This document shows positions 1 to 10,900 of a stretch of 64,000 nt of DNA, in pieces. Origin of the DNA: MVYY01 sp012517575 (GTDB taxonomy: Bacteria > Bacteroidota > Bacteroidia > Bacteroidales > Paludibacteraceae); contig JAVLUG010000003.1 in the NCBI GenBank assembly GCA_031629035.1, positions 316,355 to 380,354 on the forward strand, written 5' to 3'. Positions within the stretch are counted from its first letter, which is position 1. Every line of letters starts with the position of its first letter. The position numbers were made by a program, and so were the translations under genes. A model generated the notes under the pieces. That model was not told the DNA's origin. It worked only from the letters and a program-made list of their open reading frames with translations, and ran no database searches.

Positions 1-228
1 CTTATTCCACTATAACATTGGTAAAATAAGATTCAAAAAAACTTATCGACAAGCTATCAAACAAGTTTTGAAGCGAAAAGTTCTCATTCGGTCGAAAACA
101 AGTTGCAAATATACTCAATTTTTACAATTGATTAAAAAAGGGTTGGTTTTCAGATGGTAGAAATACAAAATCATTTGAGGGATTTTTTAAAAATCTACGA
201 TAATCTGAATTTTTTATTAGGTTCAGAT
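1..228. other. Intergenic leader at window edge
   Basis: No gene is visible. On the minus strand there is a TATATTTG box at 106-113 that fits the Bacteroidetes -7 consensus and could drive a gene lying left of the window, but I see no well-spaced -33 TTG. A second small hairpin (ATCTGAA at 203-209 with TTCAGAT at 222-228) lies just beyond the terminator of the neighbouring glycosidase and may act as a back-up terminator. Confidence 0.4.
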
Positions 229-267
229 AAAAAAATCAACCCTGCTCGAAAAAAAGGAGCAGGGTTG
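229..267 (-). terminator. Rho-independent terminator of the GH2 gene
   Basis: An 11-bp perfect stem (CAACCCTGCTC at 237-247 with GAGCAGGGTTG at 257-267, 9-nt loop) is followed, in the minus direction, by a T-rich run at 229-236. It lies 9 bp after the stop codon of the minus-strand glycosidase. Confidence 0.9.
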
Positions 268-276
268 AGAAATTTT

Positions 277-2772
277 TTACTTTGCAGTAATGGTAATTTC
301 GGCATCGGGCAAACCTTCCACTGAAGCTTTCAAGGTAATTTTGCTAGGCTTTTTGGAGCTTTGAACAATTGCCAAACATTTTCCGAAAAACAAATGACGT
401 TCCGGTTTCTTTAACGAAGTGGAATCATTTTCATCACCATTGTCGGTTCCCGCAATAATCCCTGTTCCATTTATCGAAAACTTTACCAACTGATTGGCCA
501 GAGGATATGCATTATCGTTTTTGTCCACCAGTTCGACGGTAACAAACGAAAGATCTTTTCCGTTGGCAGCAATGACATTTCTGTCAGGAGTCAGACGAAT
601 TTTTACCGGATTTCCAGCTGTGCTGATTTCTTTTGTAAGCACTTCTTTACCATTTTTACGTGAAACGGCTTTCAGCGTTCCGGGTTCATATTTCACCCGC
701 CACATTACATGCAAATCGTCGCCCTGTTTGCTGCGTTTACCCAGCGAGTGGCCGTTCAAATAAAGTTCAACTTCATCGGCGTGGTTGTAATAAGCCCAAA
801 CATCAACGGTCTCTCCCTTTTGCCAGTTCCAATGCGGGAAAATGTGCAACACGTCCTTATCAGTCCATTCGCTTTGATACATGTAATAAACATCCTTTGG
901 GAAACCAGCCAAATCAATGATTCCAAAATAGGAACTTCTCGAAGGCCAAGAATAAGGCGTCGGTTCGCCCAGATAATCAAAGCCGGTCCAGATAAATTGA
1001 CCTGAAATAAAATCGTATTTTTTTATGATTTTCCATGTCTCTTCGTGAGTAGATCCCCATGGAACGTGAGAATTATCATAGGAAGAACATTTCAATAGAG
1101 GATTGTAGAAAGGTTTATCCCAACGATCGGGCCAAATATAAATACTGTCGGAAGGCATCAAATAAAAACCTCTGGTTTGCACTGCCGAAACGGATTCGGT
1201 AACGATAAAAGGTTTCCCGGGAAAGTTTTTGGGAACATCCACAAATTCGTTTTGATGATAATTAAACCCGATCAGATCAAGTCCGCCGGACAGAAAAAGA
1301 GGATTATTTTTTTGCGTGCCATTGCAGGCTGCTGTTACCGGTCGTGTTGGATCAACGGATTTTGCAATATCTGACAAATGCTTGGTAAGCAAAGCGCTTT
1401 TTGATAGAGTATTTTTGCCAGTATCGCTCACTTTCATGTTGTTTAAGATTGTGTTAGCCTCTTCCAAACTCATATTATCGGCTGAAGTATCTTCCCATTG
1501 TTCCATTACTTCGTTACCAATACTCCAAATGAATACGGAAGGATGATTTCTGTCTCTTTTTAGCCAATCGGTCATATCGGTTTTGTACCATTTCGGGAAG
1601 TCGAGTGCATAATCATAAGCTGTTTTCCTTTTCACCCACATGTCAAAAATTTCGTCCATTACAATAAATCCCATACTGTCGGTGAGTTGTAACAATTCCG
1701 GAGCAGGAGGATTGTGAGAAGTTCTAATAGCATTGCAACCCATGTCTTTCAGTATTTGCAACTGGCGTTCCAAAGCTCTTTTGTTGACAGCCGCGCCCAA
1801 TGCTCCCAAATCATGATGATTACATACGCCATTGATTTTTAGATGCTTTCCATTCAAGAAAAAACCTTTTTCAACATCAAATCTGAAAGAACGCAATCCT
1901 ACAGGTGTTTCATATTGATCGGTAAGTTTGCCATCAACAGATAATTGCGTAACCATTTTGTACAAATAGGGGCGATCTATTTCCCATAAAATTGGATTTT
2001 TCACCGAAAGCGATTGGGAAATGGAAGAAACTGTATCGGGATCGATTTTAATGGAAGTTTCGTTTTTGGCAATTCTCTTCCCTTCTTGATTCAACAGTAT
2101 TTGAAGAATTTTCACTTCACGATTTTCTGCACTTTCATTTCTCACAGAAGTTTGGATATTTATCGTAGCATCATTTTCGGTTATTTCGGGCGTGGTAACA
2201 TACGTTCCCCACAAATCGACGTGAACGGGTTCGGTTATTGTCAGCCAAACGTTGCGATAGATTCCCGAGCCGGAATACCAACGGGAATTCGGCTGTTGGG
2301 AATTGTCCACGCGAACAGCAATTACATTTTTTTGCCCGAATTTCAGAAATGGTGTCAGTTCGTAGCGGAAAGAAATGTAGCCGTAAGGACGTTTTCCCAA
2401 GTAATGACCGTTGATCCAGACTTCGCTATTGCGGTAAACGCCATCAAAATCTACAAAAACACATTTATATTTGTAAGAATCAGGAACATTGAAAGTTTTT
2501 CTGTACCATCCAATGCCACCCGGAAGAGCTCCTCCGCCCGGAGCGGCGGGGAATTTTTCTGAAAAGTCGGACTCGATACTCCAATCGTGTGGAAGATTGA
2601 GCGTTCTCCATGCTGTATCCTCAAAATCGAAGGTAGAGGCATTGGCAGCAGAGTCGGTCAATGAAAATTTCCAATCGTTAGTAAAGTCAATAACTTCACG
2701 CGGTTTCGGCTGGTTGGAGCAGGCAGTAGCTATCAAAGCCACAAGCAATAAAAAGTAATGGAATGTTTTCAT
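277..2772 (-). CDS. Glycoside hydrolase family 2 lipoprotein (beta-galactosidase-like)
   Basis: Predicted surface or periplasmic lipoprotein exo-glycosidase of family GH2, probably beta-galactosidase or beta-glucuronidase type. A signal peptide ends in a lipobox with Cys18. The order is sugar-binding jelly roll (about 25-185), immunoglobulin-like domain (about 190-295), TIM barrel (about 300-610), then DUF4982 and a GH2 C-terminal domain (about 640-830). The barrel shows the SHNPPAP motif near 352, the acid/base Glu421 in SIGNEV and the likely nucleophile Glu526 in VTESVS. Length (831 aa) is normal for Bacteroidetes members. It stands alone with its own terminator and no SusC/SusD pair nearby in this window. 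The exact substrate cannot be read from the sequence. Confidence 0.9.
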   Translation of the reverse strand: MKTFHYFLLLVALIATACSNQPKPREVIDFTNDWKFSLTDSAANASTFDFEDTAWRTLNLPHDWSIESDFSEKFPAAPGGGALPGGIGWYRKTFNVPDSYKYKCVFVDFDGVYRNSEVWINGHYLGKRPYGYISFRYELTPFLKFGQKNVIAVRVDNSQQPNSRWYSGSGIYRNVWLTITEPVHVDLWGTYVTTPEITENDATINIQTSVRNESAENREVKILQILLNQEGKRIAKNETSIKIDPDTVSSISQSLSVKNPILWEIDRPYLYKMVTQLSVDGKLTDQYETPVGLRSFRFDVEKGFFLNGKHLKINGVCNHHDLGALGAAVNKRALERQLQILKDMGCNAIRTSHNPPAPELLQLTDSMGFIVMDEIFDMWVKRKTAYDYALDFPKWYKTDMTDWLKRDRNHPSVFIWSIGNEVMEQWEDTSADNMSLEEANTILNNMKVSDTGKNTLSKSALLTKHLSDIAKSVDPTRPVTAACNGTQKNNPLFLSGGLDLIGFNYHQNEFVDVPKNFPGKPFIVTESVSAVQTRGFYLMPSDSIYIWPDRWDKPFYNPLLKCSSYDNSHVPWGSTHEETWKIIKKYDFISGQFIWTGFDYLGEPTPYSWPSRSSYFGIIDLAGFPKDVYYMYQSEWTDKDVLHIFPHWNWQKGETVDVWAYYNHADEVELYLNGHSLGKRSKQGDDLHVMWRVKYEPGTLKAVSRKNGKEVLTKEISTAGNPVKIRLTPDRNVIAANGKDLSFVTVELVDKNDNAYPLANQLVKFSINGTGIIAGTDNGDENDSTSLKKPERHLFFGKCLAIVQSSKKPSKITLKASVEGLPDAEITITAK

Positions 2773-3023
2773 GAGTTTTATTTTATGTGGTTAAAAATTA
2801 AATTTTTGTGGTATTCAATAAAAAGTTTCTTTTTTCAAAGTCATCAGAATAGATGAGAAACGCTTCAAAATTAAGAATTTAATTTCAAATTTCCGATTTT
2901 AGAAGGAAATATGTTCCGAAATTTTAAGTTGTAATTTGATAAAGAGTTATTTTTCAATGGAATGGTTTATTGCCAAATTTTTTTAAAAATTTTGGTTTGA
3001 CAGACAGATTTTATCTGCTTTGT

Positions 3024-3057
3024 TTTGTTATGGTTACGGGTAAAAGTTATATCTTTG
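3024..3057 (+). promoter_or_regulatory. Bacteroidetes-type promoter for the DUF21/CBS gene
   Basis: TATCTTTG at 3050-3057 matches the -7 consensus TAnnTTTG, with TTTG at 3024-3027 as a possible -33 box (22-bp spacing, slightly long). It ends 21 bp before the GTG start at 3079. The rest of the 306-bp divergent gap (2773-3078) is AT-rich. It holds only a weak minus-strand TAATTTTG box at 2866-2873 that could serve the glycosidase. Confidence 0.6.
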
Positions 3058-3078
3058 CAAATAAATTGTTAATTTCAG

Positions 3079-4332
3079 GTGAACATTATTACAGCCATTA
3101 TCATAACGTTATGTTTTTCCGCTTTTTTTTCGGGGATGGAAATTGCTTTTGTGTCCTCCAACAAGTTGCGGTTTGAACTCGACAAGAAACAGCGTAGTTT
3201 GACTTCTTCCATTTTGTCGATTTTCTATAATCATCCGGAGCAGTATATTTCCACTATGCTGGTGGGGAACAATGTTTGTCTGGTAATTTACGGACTGCTC
3301 ATGGCGCGCATCCTGACACCGTGGCTGACTCCACTCGAAAATCAATTTTTAATCACACTCGTCCAGACAATAATTGCAACAGCCATTGTGCTGGTAACAG
3401 GAGAGTTTCTGCCTAAAAGCATCTTCCGTGTCAATTCCAACTTCTGGCTCCGTACTTTTTCTTTCCTACTACTAATTTTTTATGTCGTTTTGTATCCGAT
3501 TGCTTCTTTCGTTACATGGCTATCGCTGGAGATTTTAAGATTATTTGGCGTAAAGTCAAATTCTTCGGCACACCAGAATGCATTTTCGAGAGTTGATTTG
3601 AATTATTTGATTCAGGAAAGTTTTGAGAATCAGGAAGACAAAAAAGATGTTGGGAATGAAGTAAAGATATTTCAGAACGCATTGGATTTTTCAAAAGTGA
3701 AGCTGAGAGATTGCCTCGTTCCACGTACTGAAATTGTCGCGTTGGATTATGATGTAGACATGGAAACCCTGAAACAAACTTTTATTGAAACGGGCTTTTC
3801 AAAAATTCCCATTTACAAGGGAAATATCGACAACATTGTCGGGTATATTCATTCTTCAGAAATGTTTCAGCATCAGCAGAATTGGAGAGAGCATATCAAT
3901 CAGATACCAATTGTTCCGGAAAATATGGCGGCGCAGAAATTAATGAAAATTTTCATGAAAGAGAAGAAAAGTATTGCCGTTGTGGTTGATGAATTTGGCG
4001 GAACCGCCGGCATCGTTACGCTGGAAGATATTATGGAAGAAATTTTCGGAGAGATTGAGGATGAGCACGATACTCACGATTACATAGCAGAACAGACAGG
4101 TGAAAACGAATACCTTTTTTCAGGACGTCTCGAGATTAGCGAAATCAATGAGAAGTTTCATCTTAATTTACCGGAATCAGATGCTTACGATACCATTGCT
4201 GGGTTTATTCTGTATCACCATCAGCATTTTCCCAAATTGAACGAAATCATTCAAATAGACAACTATACTTTTAAATGTATAAAAGCCACCAATAACAGAA
4301 TTGAATTGGTAAAAATGAGTGTAGAAAAATAA
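3079..4332 (+). CDS. DUF21/CBS-domain membrane protein (CNNM/CorC, hemolysin-like)
   Basis: Inner-membrane protein of the CNNM/CorC family, implicated in divalent cation (Mg or Co) efflux; in Bacteroidetes the paralog GldE belongs to this family. The N-terminal DUF21 region (about 1-185) has several hydrophobic helices and the SGMEIAFVSSN start typical of the family. A CBS pair follows (about 205-325, including VVDEFGGTAGIVTLEDI), then a CorC_HlyC domain (about 335-415). Length is typical at 417 aa. The start is a GTG placed 21 bp after a good promoter box. It is not adjacent to gliding genes, so I do not call it gldE. Confidence 0.85.
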   Translation: MNIITAIIITLCFSAFFSGMEIAFVSSNKLRFELDKKQRSLTSSILSIFYNHPEQYISTMLVGNNVCLVIYGLLMARILTPWLTPLENQFLITLVQTIIATAIVLVTGEFLPKSIFRVNSNFWLRTFSFLLLIFYVVLYPIASFVTWLSLEILRLFGVKSNSSAHQNAFSRVDLNYLIQESFENQEDKKDVGNEVKIFQNALDFSKVKLRDCLVPRTEIVALDYDVDMETLKQTFIETGFSKIPIYKGNIDNIVGYIHSSEMFQHQQNWREHINQIPIVPENMAAQKLMKIFMKEKKSIAVVVDEFGGTAGIVTLEDIMEEIFGEIEDEHDTHDYIAEQTGENEYLFSGRLEISEINEKFHLNLPESDAYDTIAGFILYHHQHFPKLNEIIQIDNYTFKCIKATNNRIELVKMSVEK

Positions 4333-4472
4333 TTAACTGCATTTTTTTAATAATTCTGCAGCTCTGAAATGGAAGAAAATTAATCAAAGAGCATAGTATC
4401 AAGATTTTTTTGTATATTCGTGCCCTTAAAATTGAAAAAATAAATGTTTAGCAAATAAATTGTAAATGTAAA

Positions 4473-6587
4473 ATGGCAACATTAGAAAAGATCAGAAGCA
4501 AAGGGGCTTTGCTTGTCATAGTTATCGGACTTGCTTTATTGGCTTTCATCATCGGTGATTTTCTCAATTCGAGTTCCAGTTTTTTTAACCAATCGCGTGA
4601 AAAAATTGCCGTCGTTGGAGATGAAGATATCAACATTCATGAATTCAGCGCTGCTGTTGATCAGATGACGGAAGTTTACAAAATTGAAACAGGACAAACC
4701 GATTTGAATGAACAAGTTTTGTCGCAGTTGAGAGCCTCCGTTTGGGAAAATATGGTGAATGAAAAAATTTTGTATGCTGAAGCCCAAAAGTTGGGATTGA
4801 CCGTGAGTGCCGACGAGCTTTCAGATCGGTTAATTGGGAAAAATATGCATCCACTCATTCTTCAGCGTCGGGTATTTATGGATCAGAACGGGCAGTTTAG
4901 CCGCACTTTGCTGGTGCAATTTTTGAACAGTCTGGATGCTACGCCTACCAACAGTGAGATGAAGCAACAAATTGATCAGGCAAAAAATTACTGGATGTTT
5001 TGGGAGCATAATGTTAAAAATACCATTTTACAGGAAAAGTACAACAAGCTCATTACTTCTGCCATTACTGCCAACAGCGTGGATGCAAAAATAAATTTTC
5101 AGGCACGTAAAATAACCGTGGATGCAGCTTACGTTATGCAGCCCTATTATTCGTTGCCCGATTCCATGTTTTCAGTAAGTGATAAGGAGATAGCTGACCG
5201 TTACAACAAACAGAAAGACTTATACAAACAGGATAAATCCTCTTCCATTAGTTACGTGGCTTTTGAAATAAAACCTTCGCAGGAAGATTACAAGGAAGCC
5301 GAACAATGGATCAACCGTATTGCCGACGAATTTAGAACCACTGATGATGTGGTTGGGCTGGTAAATACAAATTCAGATGTCATGTACGATGGTAGTTATT
5401 ATTCCGAGAAAACGGTACCTGCTCAGTTGAAAGATTTTGCTTTCAGCGGAAAGAAAAATGATGTTTTTGGCCCCGTGTTCCAAAACGATACTTATACAAT
5501 GGCGCGAATCATGGAAACTGGCATATTGCGTCCCGATTCAGTGAAACTTCGTCACATTTATCTGACCAAAGAAAATGAAGGTAAAGCCGACAGTTTGGTA
5601 AAAGCTATTAAGGCGGGAGCTGATTTTGCCGCTTTAGCAAAAAAATATTCAGCTGTTCCTCAAACAGCAGCCAATGGTGGTGAAATTGGTTGGATTCCCG
5701 ATGGTGCAAAAGGGGTTGATACCCAAATTTTGGAAAATGCTTTTAGTAAACCGGTCAACGAAGTGTTTACAATAAAGGATGCACAGGGAACGCAAATTAT
5801 GCAGGTTACCCAAAAAACGACACCACGCAGAAAGGTAAAACTGGCTATTTTAGAAAGAAAAGTTACGGCAAGCAGTAAAACTTTCAGCCAAGTTTATAAT
5901 GATGCCAAACAATTTGCTGCCGATTTGACTGCAGAGAATTTTGTAAAAAAAGCTCAACAGAAAGGATATATTGTGCAACAGGCCGAAGATTTGAACGAAA
6001 ATGCAGAGCAGGTGAACGGTTTACCGCAATCGCGTCAGATTGTACGCTGGGCAGCAAAAGGAGAAAAGGGTGACGTTTCGGATGTATTTGAATGTGGTAA
6101 TTATTATGTGGTTGCCATGATTACCGAAAAGAACGAAAAAGGTTACCGTCCTTTAGAAAAAGTTTCAGCTCAGATAAAGAGTGAAATCATTAAAGAAAAG
6201 AAAGCCGACCAGATGATTAAGAAACTTTCTGCTCAACTCAAGCAAACGCCAACTCTTGAATCTTTGGCTCCTGTTTTGGGTACGGAAGTCAAGTTGGCCG
6301 AAGCGGTGAATTTTGCTTCTTATCAATTTGGACTGGCTGGTTTTGAACCCTATATCATTGGTAAGGCCACCGTTGTTCCTCTCGAAAAAGTTGCAGGCCC
6401 GTACAAGGGGAATGCAGGTGTGTATGTCATTCGCACTACCAATAAGCGTGAAAGTGCTGAACCATTTAATGTTAAAATGGAAATCATGCAGTTAAATGCA
6501 CGTACTTTGTACTCATTGCCTTACCTGATATTGGAAGATATGAGAAACAAAACCGAAATTCAGGACAACCGTTCAAATTTTTATTGA
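4473..6587 (+). CDS. PpiD/SurA-like peptidylprolyl isomerase
   Basis: Membrane-anchored periplasmic folding factor. One N-terminal transmembrane helix (about residues 13-31) is followed by a SurA/PpiD-type chaperone region (about 40-350). A parvulin PpiC domain spans about 355-460, with RHIYL at its start and NGGEIGW in the core, and a long C-terminal region follows. The 704-aa length suits PpiD-like proteins in Bacteroidetes. The gene is monocistronic by position, with 140 bp before it and a strong terminator after it. The parvulin part is clear; whether the isomerase is active or the protein is mainly a chaperone is not shown by the sequence. Confidence 0.88.
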   Translation: MATLEKIRSKGALLVIVIGLALLAFIIGDFLNSSSSFFNQSREKIAVVGDEDINIHEFSAAVDQMTEVYKIETGQTDLNEQVLSQLRASVWENMVNEKILYAEAQKLGLTVSADELSDRLIGKNMHPLILQRRVFMDQNGQFSRTLLVQFLNSLDATPTNSEMKQQIDQAKNYWMFWEHNVKNTILQEKYNKLITSAITANSVDAKINFQARKITVDAAYVMQPYYSLPDSMFSVSDKEIADRYNKQKDLYKQDKSSSISYVAFEIKPSQEDYKEAEQWINRIADEFRTTDDVVGLVNTNSDVMYDGSYYSEKTVPAQLKDFAFSGKKNDVFGPVFQNDTYTMARIMETGILRPDSVKLRHIYLTKENEGKADSLVKAIKAGADFAALAKKYSAVPQTAANGGEIGWIPDGAKGVDTQILENAFSKPVNEVFTIKDAQGTQIMQVTQKTTPRRKVKLAILERKVTASSKTFSQVYNDAKQFAADLTAENFVKKAQQKGYIVQQAEDLNENAEQVNGLPQSRQIVRWAAKGEKGDVSDVFECGNYYVVAMITEKNEKGYRPLEKVSAQIKSEIIKEKKADQMIKKLSAQLKQTPTLESLAPVLGTEVKLAEAVNFASYQFGLAGFEPYIIGKATVVPLEKVAGPYKGNAGVYVIRTTNKRESAEPFNVKMEIMQLNARTLYSLPYLILEDMRNKTEIQDNRSNFY

Positions 6588-6612
6588 TATATTTTATTTA
6601 TCAAAAATATGT

Positions 6613-6650
6613 AAAACGGAGTGAAGTTCTTTCATTCCGTTTTCTTTTTA
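6613..6650 (+). terminator. Rho-independent terminator after the PpiD-like gene
   Basis: AAAACGGA at 6613-6620 pairs with TCCGTTTT at 6636-6643. The stem extends inward by wobble and A-T pairs to a short loop and is followed by a T-rich tail. It lies 25 bp after the stop codon. Confidence 0.88.
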
Positions 6651-6664
6651 TTGTCAGGTTTGTT

Positions 6665-6672
6665 TAACTTTG
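6665..6672 (+). promoter_or_regulatory. Possible -7 promoter box upstream of rlmN
   Basis: TAACTTTG matches the Bacteroidetes -7 consensus just after the preceding terminator. No well-spaced -33 box is seen, and the start codon is 183 bp away, so the assignment is tentative. Confidence 0.4.
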
Positions 6673-6854
6673 CCACAGAAGTGTTGATATGGTAATAATA
6701 GCAACAAATTGTTTTGTTGCTGTTCCAAAATTGAGCTGGGAAAAACATTTTGCTATAGAAGGAAAATACCAATAAATAGCACAGAATGAATACAATAAAT
6801 TTTTCCCATATCACATTAAAACAACCTGAACTAAAAATATAAAATTTCAAACGC

Positions 6855-7901
6855 ATGAAAATTCCACTTTTAGGAGCTTCGCTGGAAGAACTCAAGGATA
6901 TTGTTGCACAACTTGGTATGCCTCCCTTTACGGCTCGTCAAATAACCGACTGGCTGTATAAAAAACGTATTTCCGAAATTGATGAGATGACCAATATTTC
7001 ATTAAAAAATCGTGCATTGTTGAACGAAAAATTTGAAGTCGGACGTTCGTTGCCGGTTCAAGTTTCTGTTTCGGATGATGGCACAAAGAAATACCTCTTT
7101 CAAACAGGAAACCAGCATTTTATAGAAACTGTTTTTATTCCCGAAGAACATCGAAATACCTTGTGTGTTTCTTCTCAAATTGGTTGCAAAATGAACTGCG
7201 AATTTTGCATGACGGGCAAACAGGGATTTATGGGACAACTTTCTGCGGCTGAAATTATGAATCAGATATTGTCGGTTCCCGAAGCAGCAGAAATTACCAA
7301 TATTGTTTTTATGGGCATGGGTGAGCCTTTCGACAATACCGTCGAAGTGATGAAAGCGCTCAATATCCTTACTGCCGATTACGGATATGCATGGAGTCCT
7401 TACAGAATTACCGTTTCTACTATTGGAGTGATACCGGGAATAAAAACTTTTCTGGAAAAGACCAATTGTAATCTGGCCATTAGCCTGCATACTCCTTTTC
7501 ATGATGAACGGCTTCAACTGATGCCCATAGAGAAAGTCTATCCAATAGCAAAAGTTATCGATGAACTCAAAAATTTTGATTTTGGAAGACAAAGAAAACT
7601 TTCTTTCGAATATATTATGTTTGATAAGTTGAATGACACTATGCGTCATGCCACCGAACTGGTGAGACTTCTCAAAGATTTGGATGCCCGCGTCAACCTG
7701 ATCAAATTTCATGCAATTCCTAAAGTTGCTTTAAGAAGTTCGAGCGAAGAAAAAATGATACAGTTTCGTGATTATCTGACAGATAACAGAATCGTGGCTA
7801 CCATTCGCAAATCGAGAGGTGAAGATATTTTTGCAGCTTGCGGTATGTTGTCGACTTTGGAAAAAGAGAAACAAAGCTCTAAAAAAAATCAGGAAAAATG
7901 A
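6855..7901 (+). CDS. rlmN: 23S rRNA (adenine-2503-C2)-methyltransferase RlmN
   Basis: Radical-SAM enzyme that methylates C2 of A2503 in 23S rRNA and of A37 in some tRNAs. The radical-SAM cluster is visible as Cys111, Cys115 and Cys118 in GCKMNCEFC. Cys329 in the AACGML motif is the second catalytic cysteine of the dual-cysteine mechanism. The MGMGEP motif for SAM binding is present. Length (348 aa) is typical. The stop codon overlaps the ATG of the next gene by 4 bp (ATGA), which indicates translational coupling to the secreted amidase-like protein, though no functional link is evident. Confidence 0.97.
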   Translation: MKIPLLGASLEELKDIVAQLGMPPFTARQITDWLYKKRISEIDEMTNISLKNRALLNEKFEVGRSLPVQVSVSDDGTKKYLFQTGNQHFIETVFIPEEHRNTLCVSSQIGCKMNCEFCMTGKQGFMGQLSAAEIMNQILSVPEAAEITNIVFMGMGEPFDNTVEVMKALNILTADYGYAWSPYRITVSTIGVIPGIKTFLEKTNCNLAISLHTPFHDERLQLMPIEKVYPIAKVIDELKNFDFGRQRKLSFEYIMFDKLNDTMRHATELVRLLKDLDARVNLIKFHAIPKVALRSSSEEKMIQFRDYLTDNRIVATIRKSRGEDIFAACGMLSTLEKEKQSSKKNQEK

Positions 7902-10900
7902 AAAATCGACTCGTTTGGGGAACAGGAATTTGGCTGATAAAGATTTCTTTTCTGTTTATTTTGCTCTGCCGGCTTTCCGTTGCTTCATTGCCCGCTCAAT
8001 CTTTGAATTTAAAAAATCAGATTGGCGATTCGCTCACCCGAATTGCCAATCAGTCGATATTTGTGGGGCAAGTGGGTGTTGATAATATTTCCATTGATCA
8101 AAAATCAAAAAAAGTAATTGTATCAGCCAACGAAAAGCTGGGCTATATTCCTTTTCGTAATGAAAATGTTCGACAAATCTATGTTGCTCTCAATAATATC
8201 TTGCGTCCTCAATACAAAAAATACGATATTGTTTGCCGGGTGGACAATAAACCGATTGAAGAATTGATTCCCAATTTTTTCAGAAGCAGGAATAAAATTG
8301 ATGAAGACCGTTTTTTTGTTGTTAAAAAACCCAAATTTCCTTTGGTGAAAAATCTTTCGCGGCCATATATGGTAAGTAATGGATTAAGCGGCAAAAATAT
8401 TGCGTTATGGGCAAGTCATGGGTTGTATTTCGATCAGAAATTGTTGCGCTGGGAGTGGCAGCGCGCCCGTGTAATGCAGACAGTAGAAGATTTATACACA
8501 TTTTCCTATGTTTATCCTTTCTTGATGCCAATGTTGGAAAATGCCGGTGCAACGGTGCTGACACCTCGAGAAAGAGATACGCAGTGTCATGAGATAATTG
8601 TAGACAATGATATTGCTGATTCTTCCGAATACCATGAATTTAATCAGACAGAGATATGGAGTATCGGAAAAACTGCTGGTTTTGCTTCTTCAAAAAATTA
8701 TTATCTTCAAGGGGAAAATCCTTTCAAAATGGGAAGTTATCGTCAGATTTCCTCAGTTTCTAATAAAAAGAAGATTTCTTTTGCAGAATGGAAGCCAAAC
8801 ATTCCCGAGACAGGTAAATATGCGGTTTACGTTTCCTACAATTCTTTAGAAAACAGTACTTCAGAAGCACATTACACGGTTTATCATCAAGGCGGAGAAA
8901 CTGAATTTTCCGTTAATCAAACTATGGGTGGCGGTACATGGATCTATCTGGGTCAGTTTTATTTTCATAAGGGTAAGAATGACAATGGGAAGGTTGTTTT
9001 GACAAACCTGACAGGCAAAAAGGGAGAAACCGTAACGGCTGATGCAGTGAAATTTGGCGGAGGGATGGGAAATATTGCACGCTTTTTCAATCAAAAAGGA
9101 ACTATTCCCAACCAAAAAAGTTCTGATAAAACAGCAGAAATTGCCGCCTTGTTGCGACCCGATTCGGCTTTCGATTGGAAATATCAGCCGCAAACAAGTG
9201 GTTATCCTCGATTTTCAGAAGGCGCACGTTACTGGTTGCAGTGGGCCGGTTTCCCTGACAGCATTTACAGTTCCACAAAAGGTGCAAACGATTATGTGGA
9301 CGATTACCAAAGCAGAAGCAAATGGGTAAATTACCTCATTGGCGGTTCAATTCTCGATGCTGAAGGAACGGGATTAAAAATTCCTGTCGATTTGTCGTTT
9401 GCATTTCATACTGATGCCGGCGTAACCAAAAACGATTCCGTGATCGGAACTTTGGGTATTTGTGCCGTCAACAACTTCAGCGGGAAGGATATTTTTAAGA
9501 ATAATGTCTCGCGATGGACATCCCGCGATTTGACCGATATGGTTCAAACCCAAATTGTGAACGATATTCGGTTAATGTGCGATACACAATGGACACGACG
9601 CGGGATTTGGAACAAACCTTACTACGAAGCAAAAGGACCGGAAGTTCCCGCTATGTTGTTGGAGTTGCTTTCCCATCAAAACTTTGCCGACATGCGGTAC
9701 GGATTAGATCCGAAATTTCAGTTTCTGGTCTGCCGTTCGATTTACAAGGGTATTTTAAAATATCTTTCTTTTTCCGAAAACAGAAATTATACAGTTCAGC
9801 CCTTGCCAGTTAGCGATTTTAGTGTCCAGTTTATTGATTCTATCTCTGTGAAGCTTCAATGGAAAAGCAGAAAAGATCCGTATGAACCGACCGCCGAAGC
9901 GGATCATTTTGTGGTTTATTCCCGAACTGAAGAAGGAGCTTTTGATAATGGCGTTTTGGTCAACACTTCCCAATATACCCTAAAATTGAAACCCGGAACG
10001 ATTTACAGTTTTAAGGTTACCGCAGTAAACAAGGGAGGAGAAAGTTTCCCGTCTGAAATTCTGTCGGTTTACCGTGATCCAAACGAAAAAGGAACAGTAT
10101 TGATTGTTAATGGATTTCAGAGAGTGAGTGCTCCTTCAAGTTTTGCCATCGATACCACTTATGCCGGTTTCCTGAATACAGTCGATGCCGGTGTGCCTTA
10201 CCTGTATGGTTATAATTTTACCGGTCCACAATTTGAATTCAGAAGAAATAAGCCATGGCTGGACGACGATGCCCCGGGATTCGGAGCAAGCCATGCCAAT
10301 TATGAAGGCAAAGTAGTGGCAGGCAATTCTTTTGATTATCCTTTTCTGCATGGCAAAGCTGTGAAGGCTGCTGGCTATTCTTTCGTGTCGTGCAGCAGTG
10401 ATGCGGTGGAAAAAGGTGATGTGAATATGAACGACTATCGGTTTGTAGATTTAATTTTGGGAAAACAAAGACAAATCGGGATTGATGAAGGGGAAAAGGT
10501 TGCGGCTTTCAAAACTTTTCCTGAAGAATTACAGAAAAAAATTAATTTGTTTTGTTTGGGAGGCGGTAATTTGTTGGTTACCGGTGCGTCTATAGCTTCC
10601 GATTTATGTGATAAGAAAAAAGTTTTGCCGGAAGATGTGCATTTTTTGGAACATACACTGAAGTTGAAATTTCGTACACATCCTGCAGCAATAACCGGAG
10701 AAATAAAATATGTCCCTTCGCCGTTCCGTCAGTTTGATAAACATGAATTTTCATATTACAGTCAGCCCAATCCGATTTCATACCATGTAGAATCGCCCGA
10801 TGCCATTGAACCGGCTGAAGAAAACGCTTTTACCTTTTGCAGGTATGTAGAAAACAATTTGAGCGCAGGCGTTATCTATTCGGGAAATTACAAAGTTTGT

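Noticed and set aside
494..2758. Several plus-strand open frames within the GH2 gene
   Set aside because: They are antisense to a gene with intact catalytic motifs and have no family resemblance or promoter.
6632..6895. Minus-strand frame of 87 codons between the PpiD-like gene and rlmN
   Set aside because: It runs through a terminator and the rlmN start, has hydrophobic low-complexity composition and no recognisable domain.
7002..7712. Minus-strand frame of 236 codons inside rlmN
   Set aside because: Antisense to an rlmN gene with all catalytic cysteines; no domain features.
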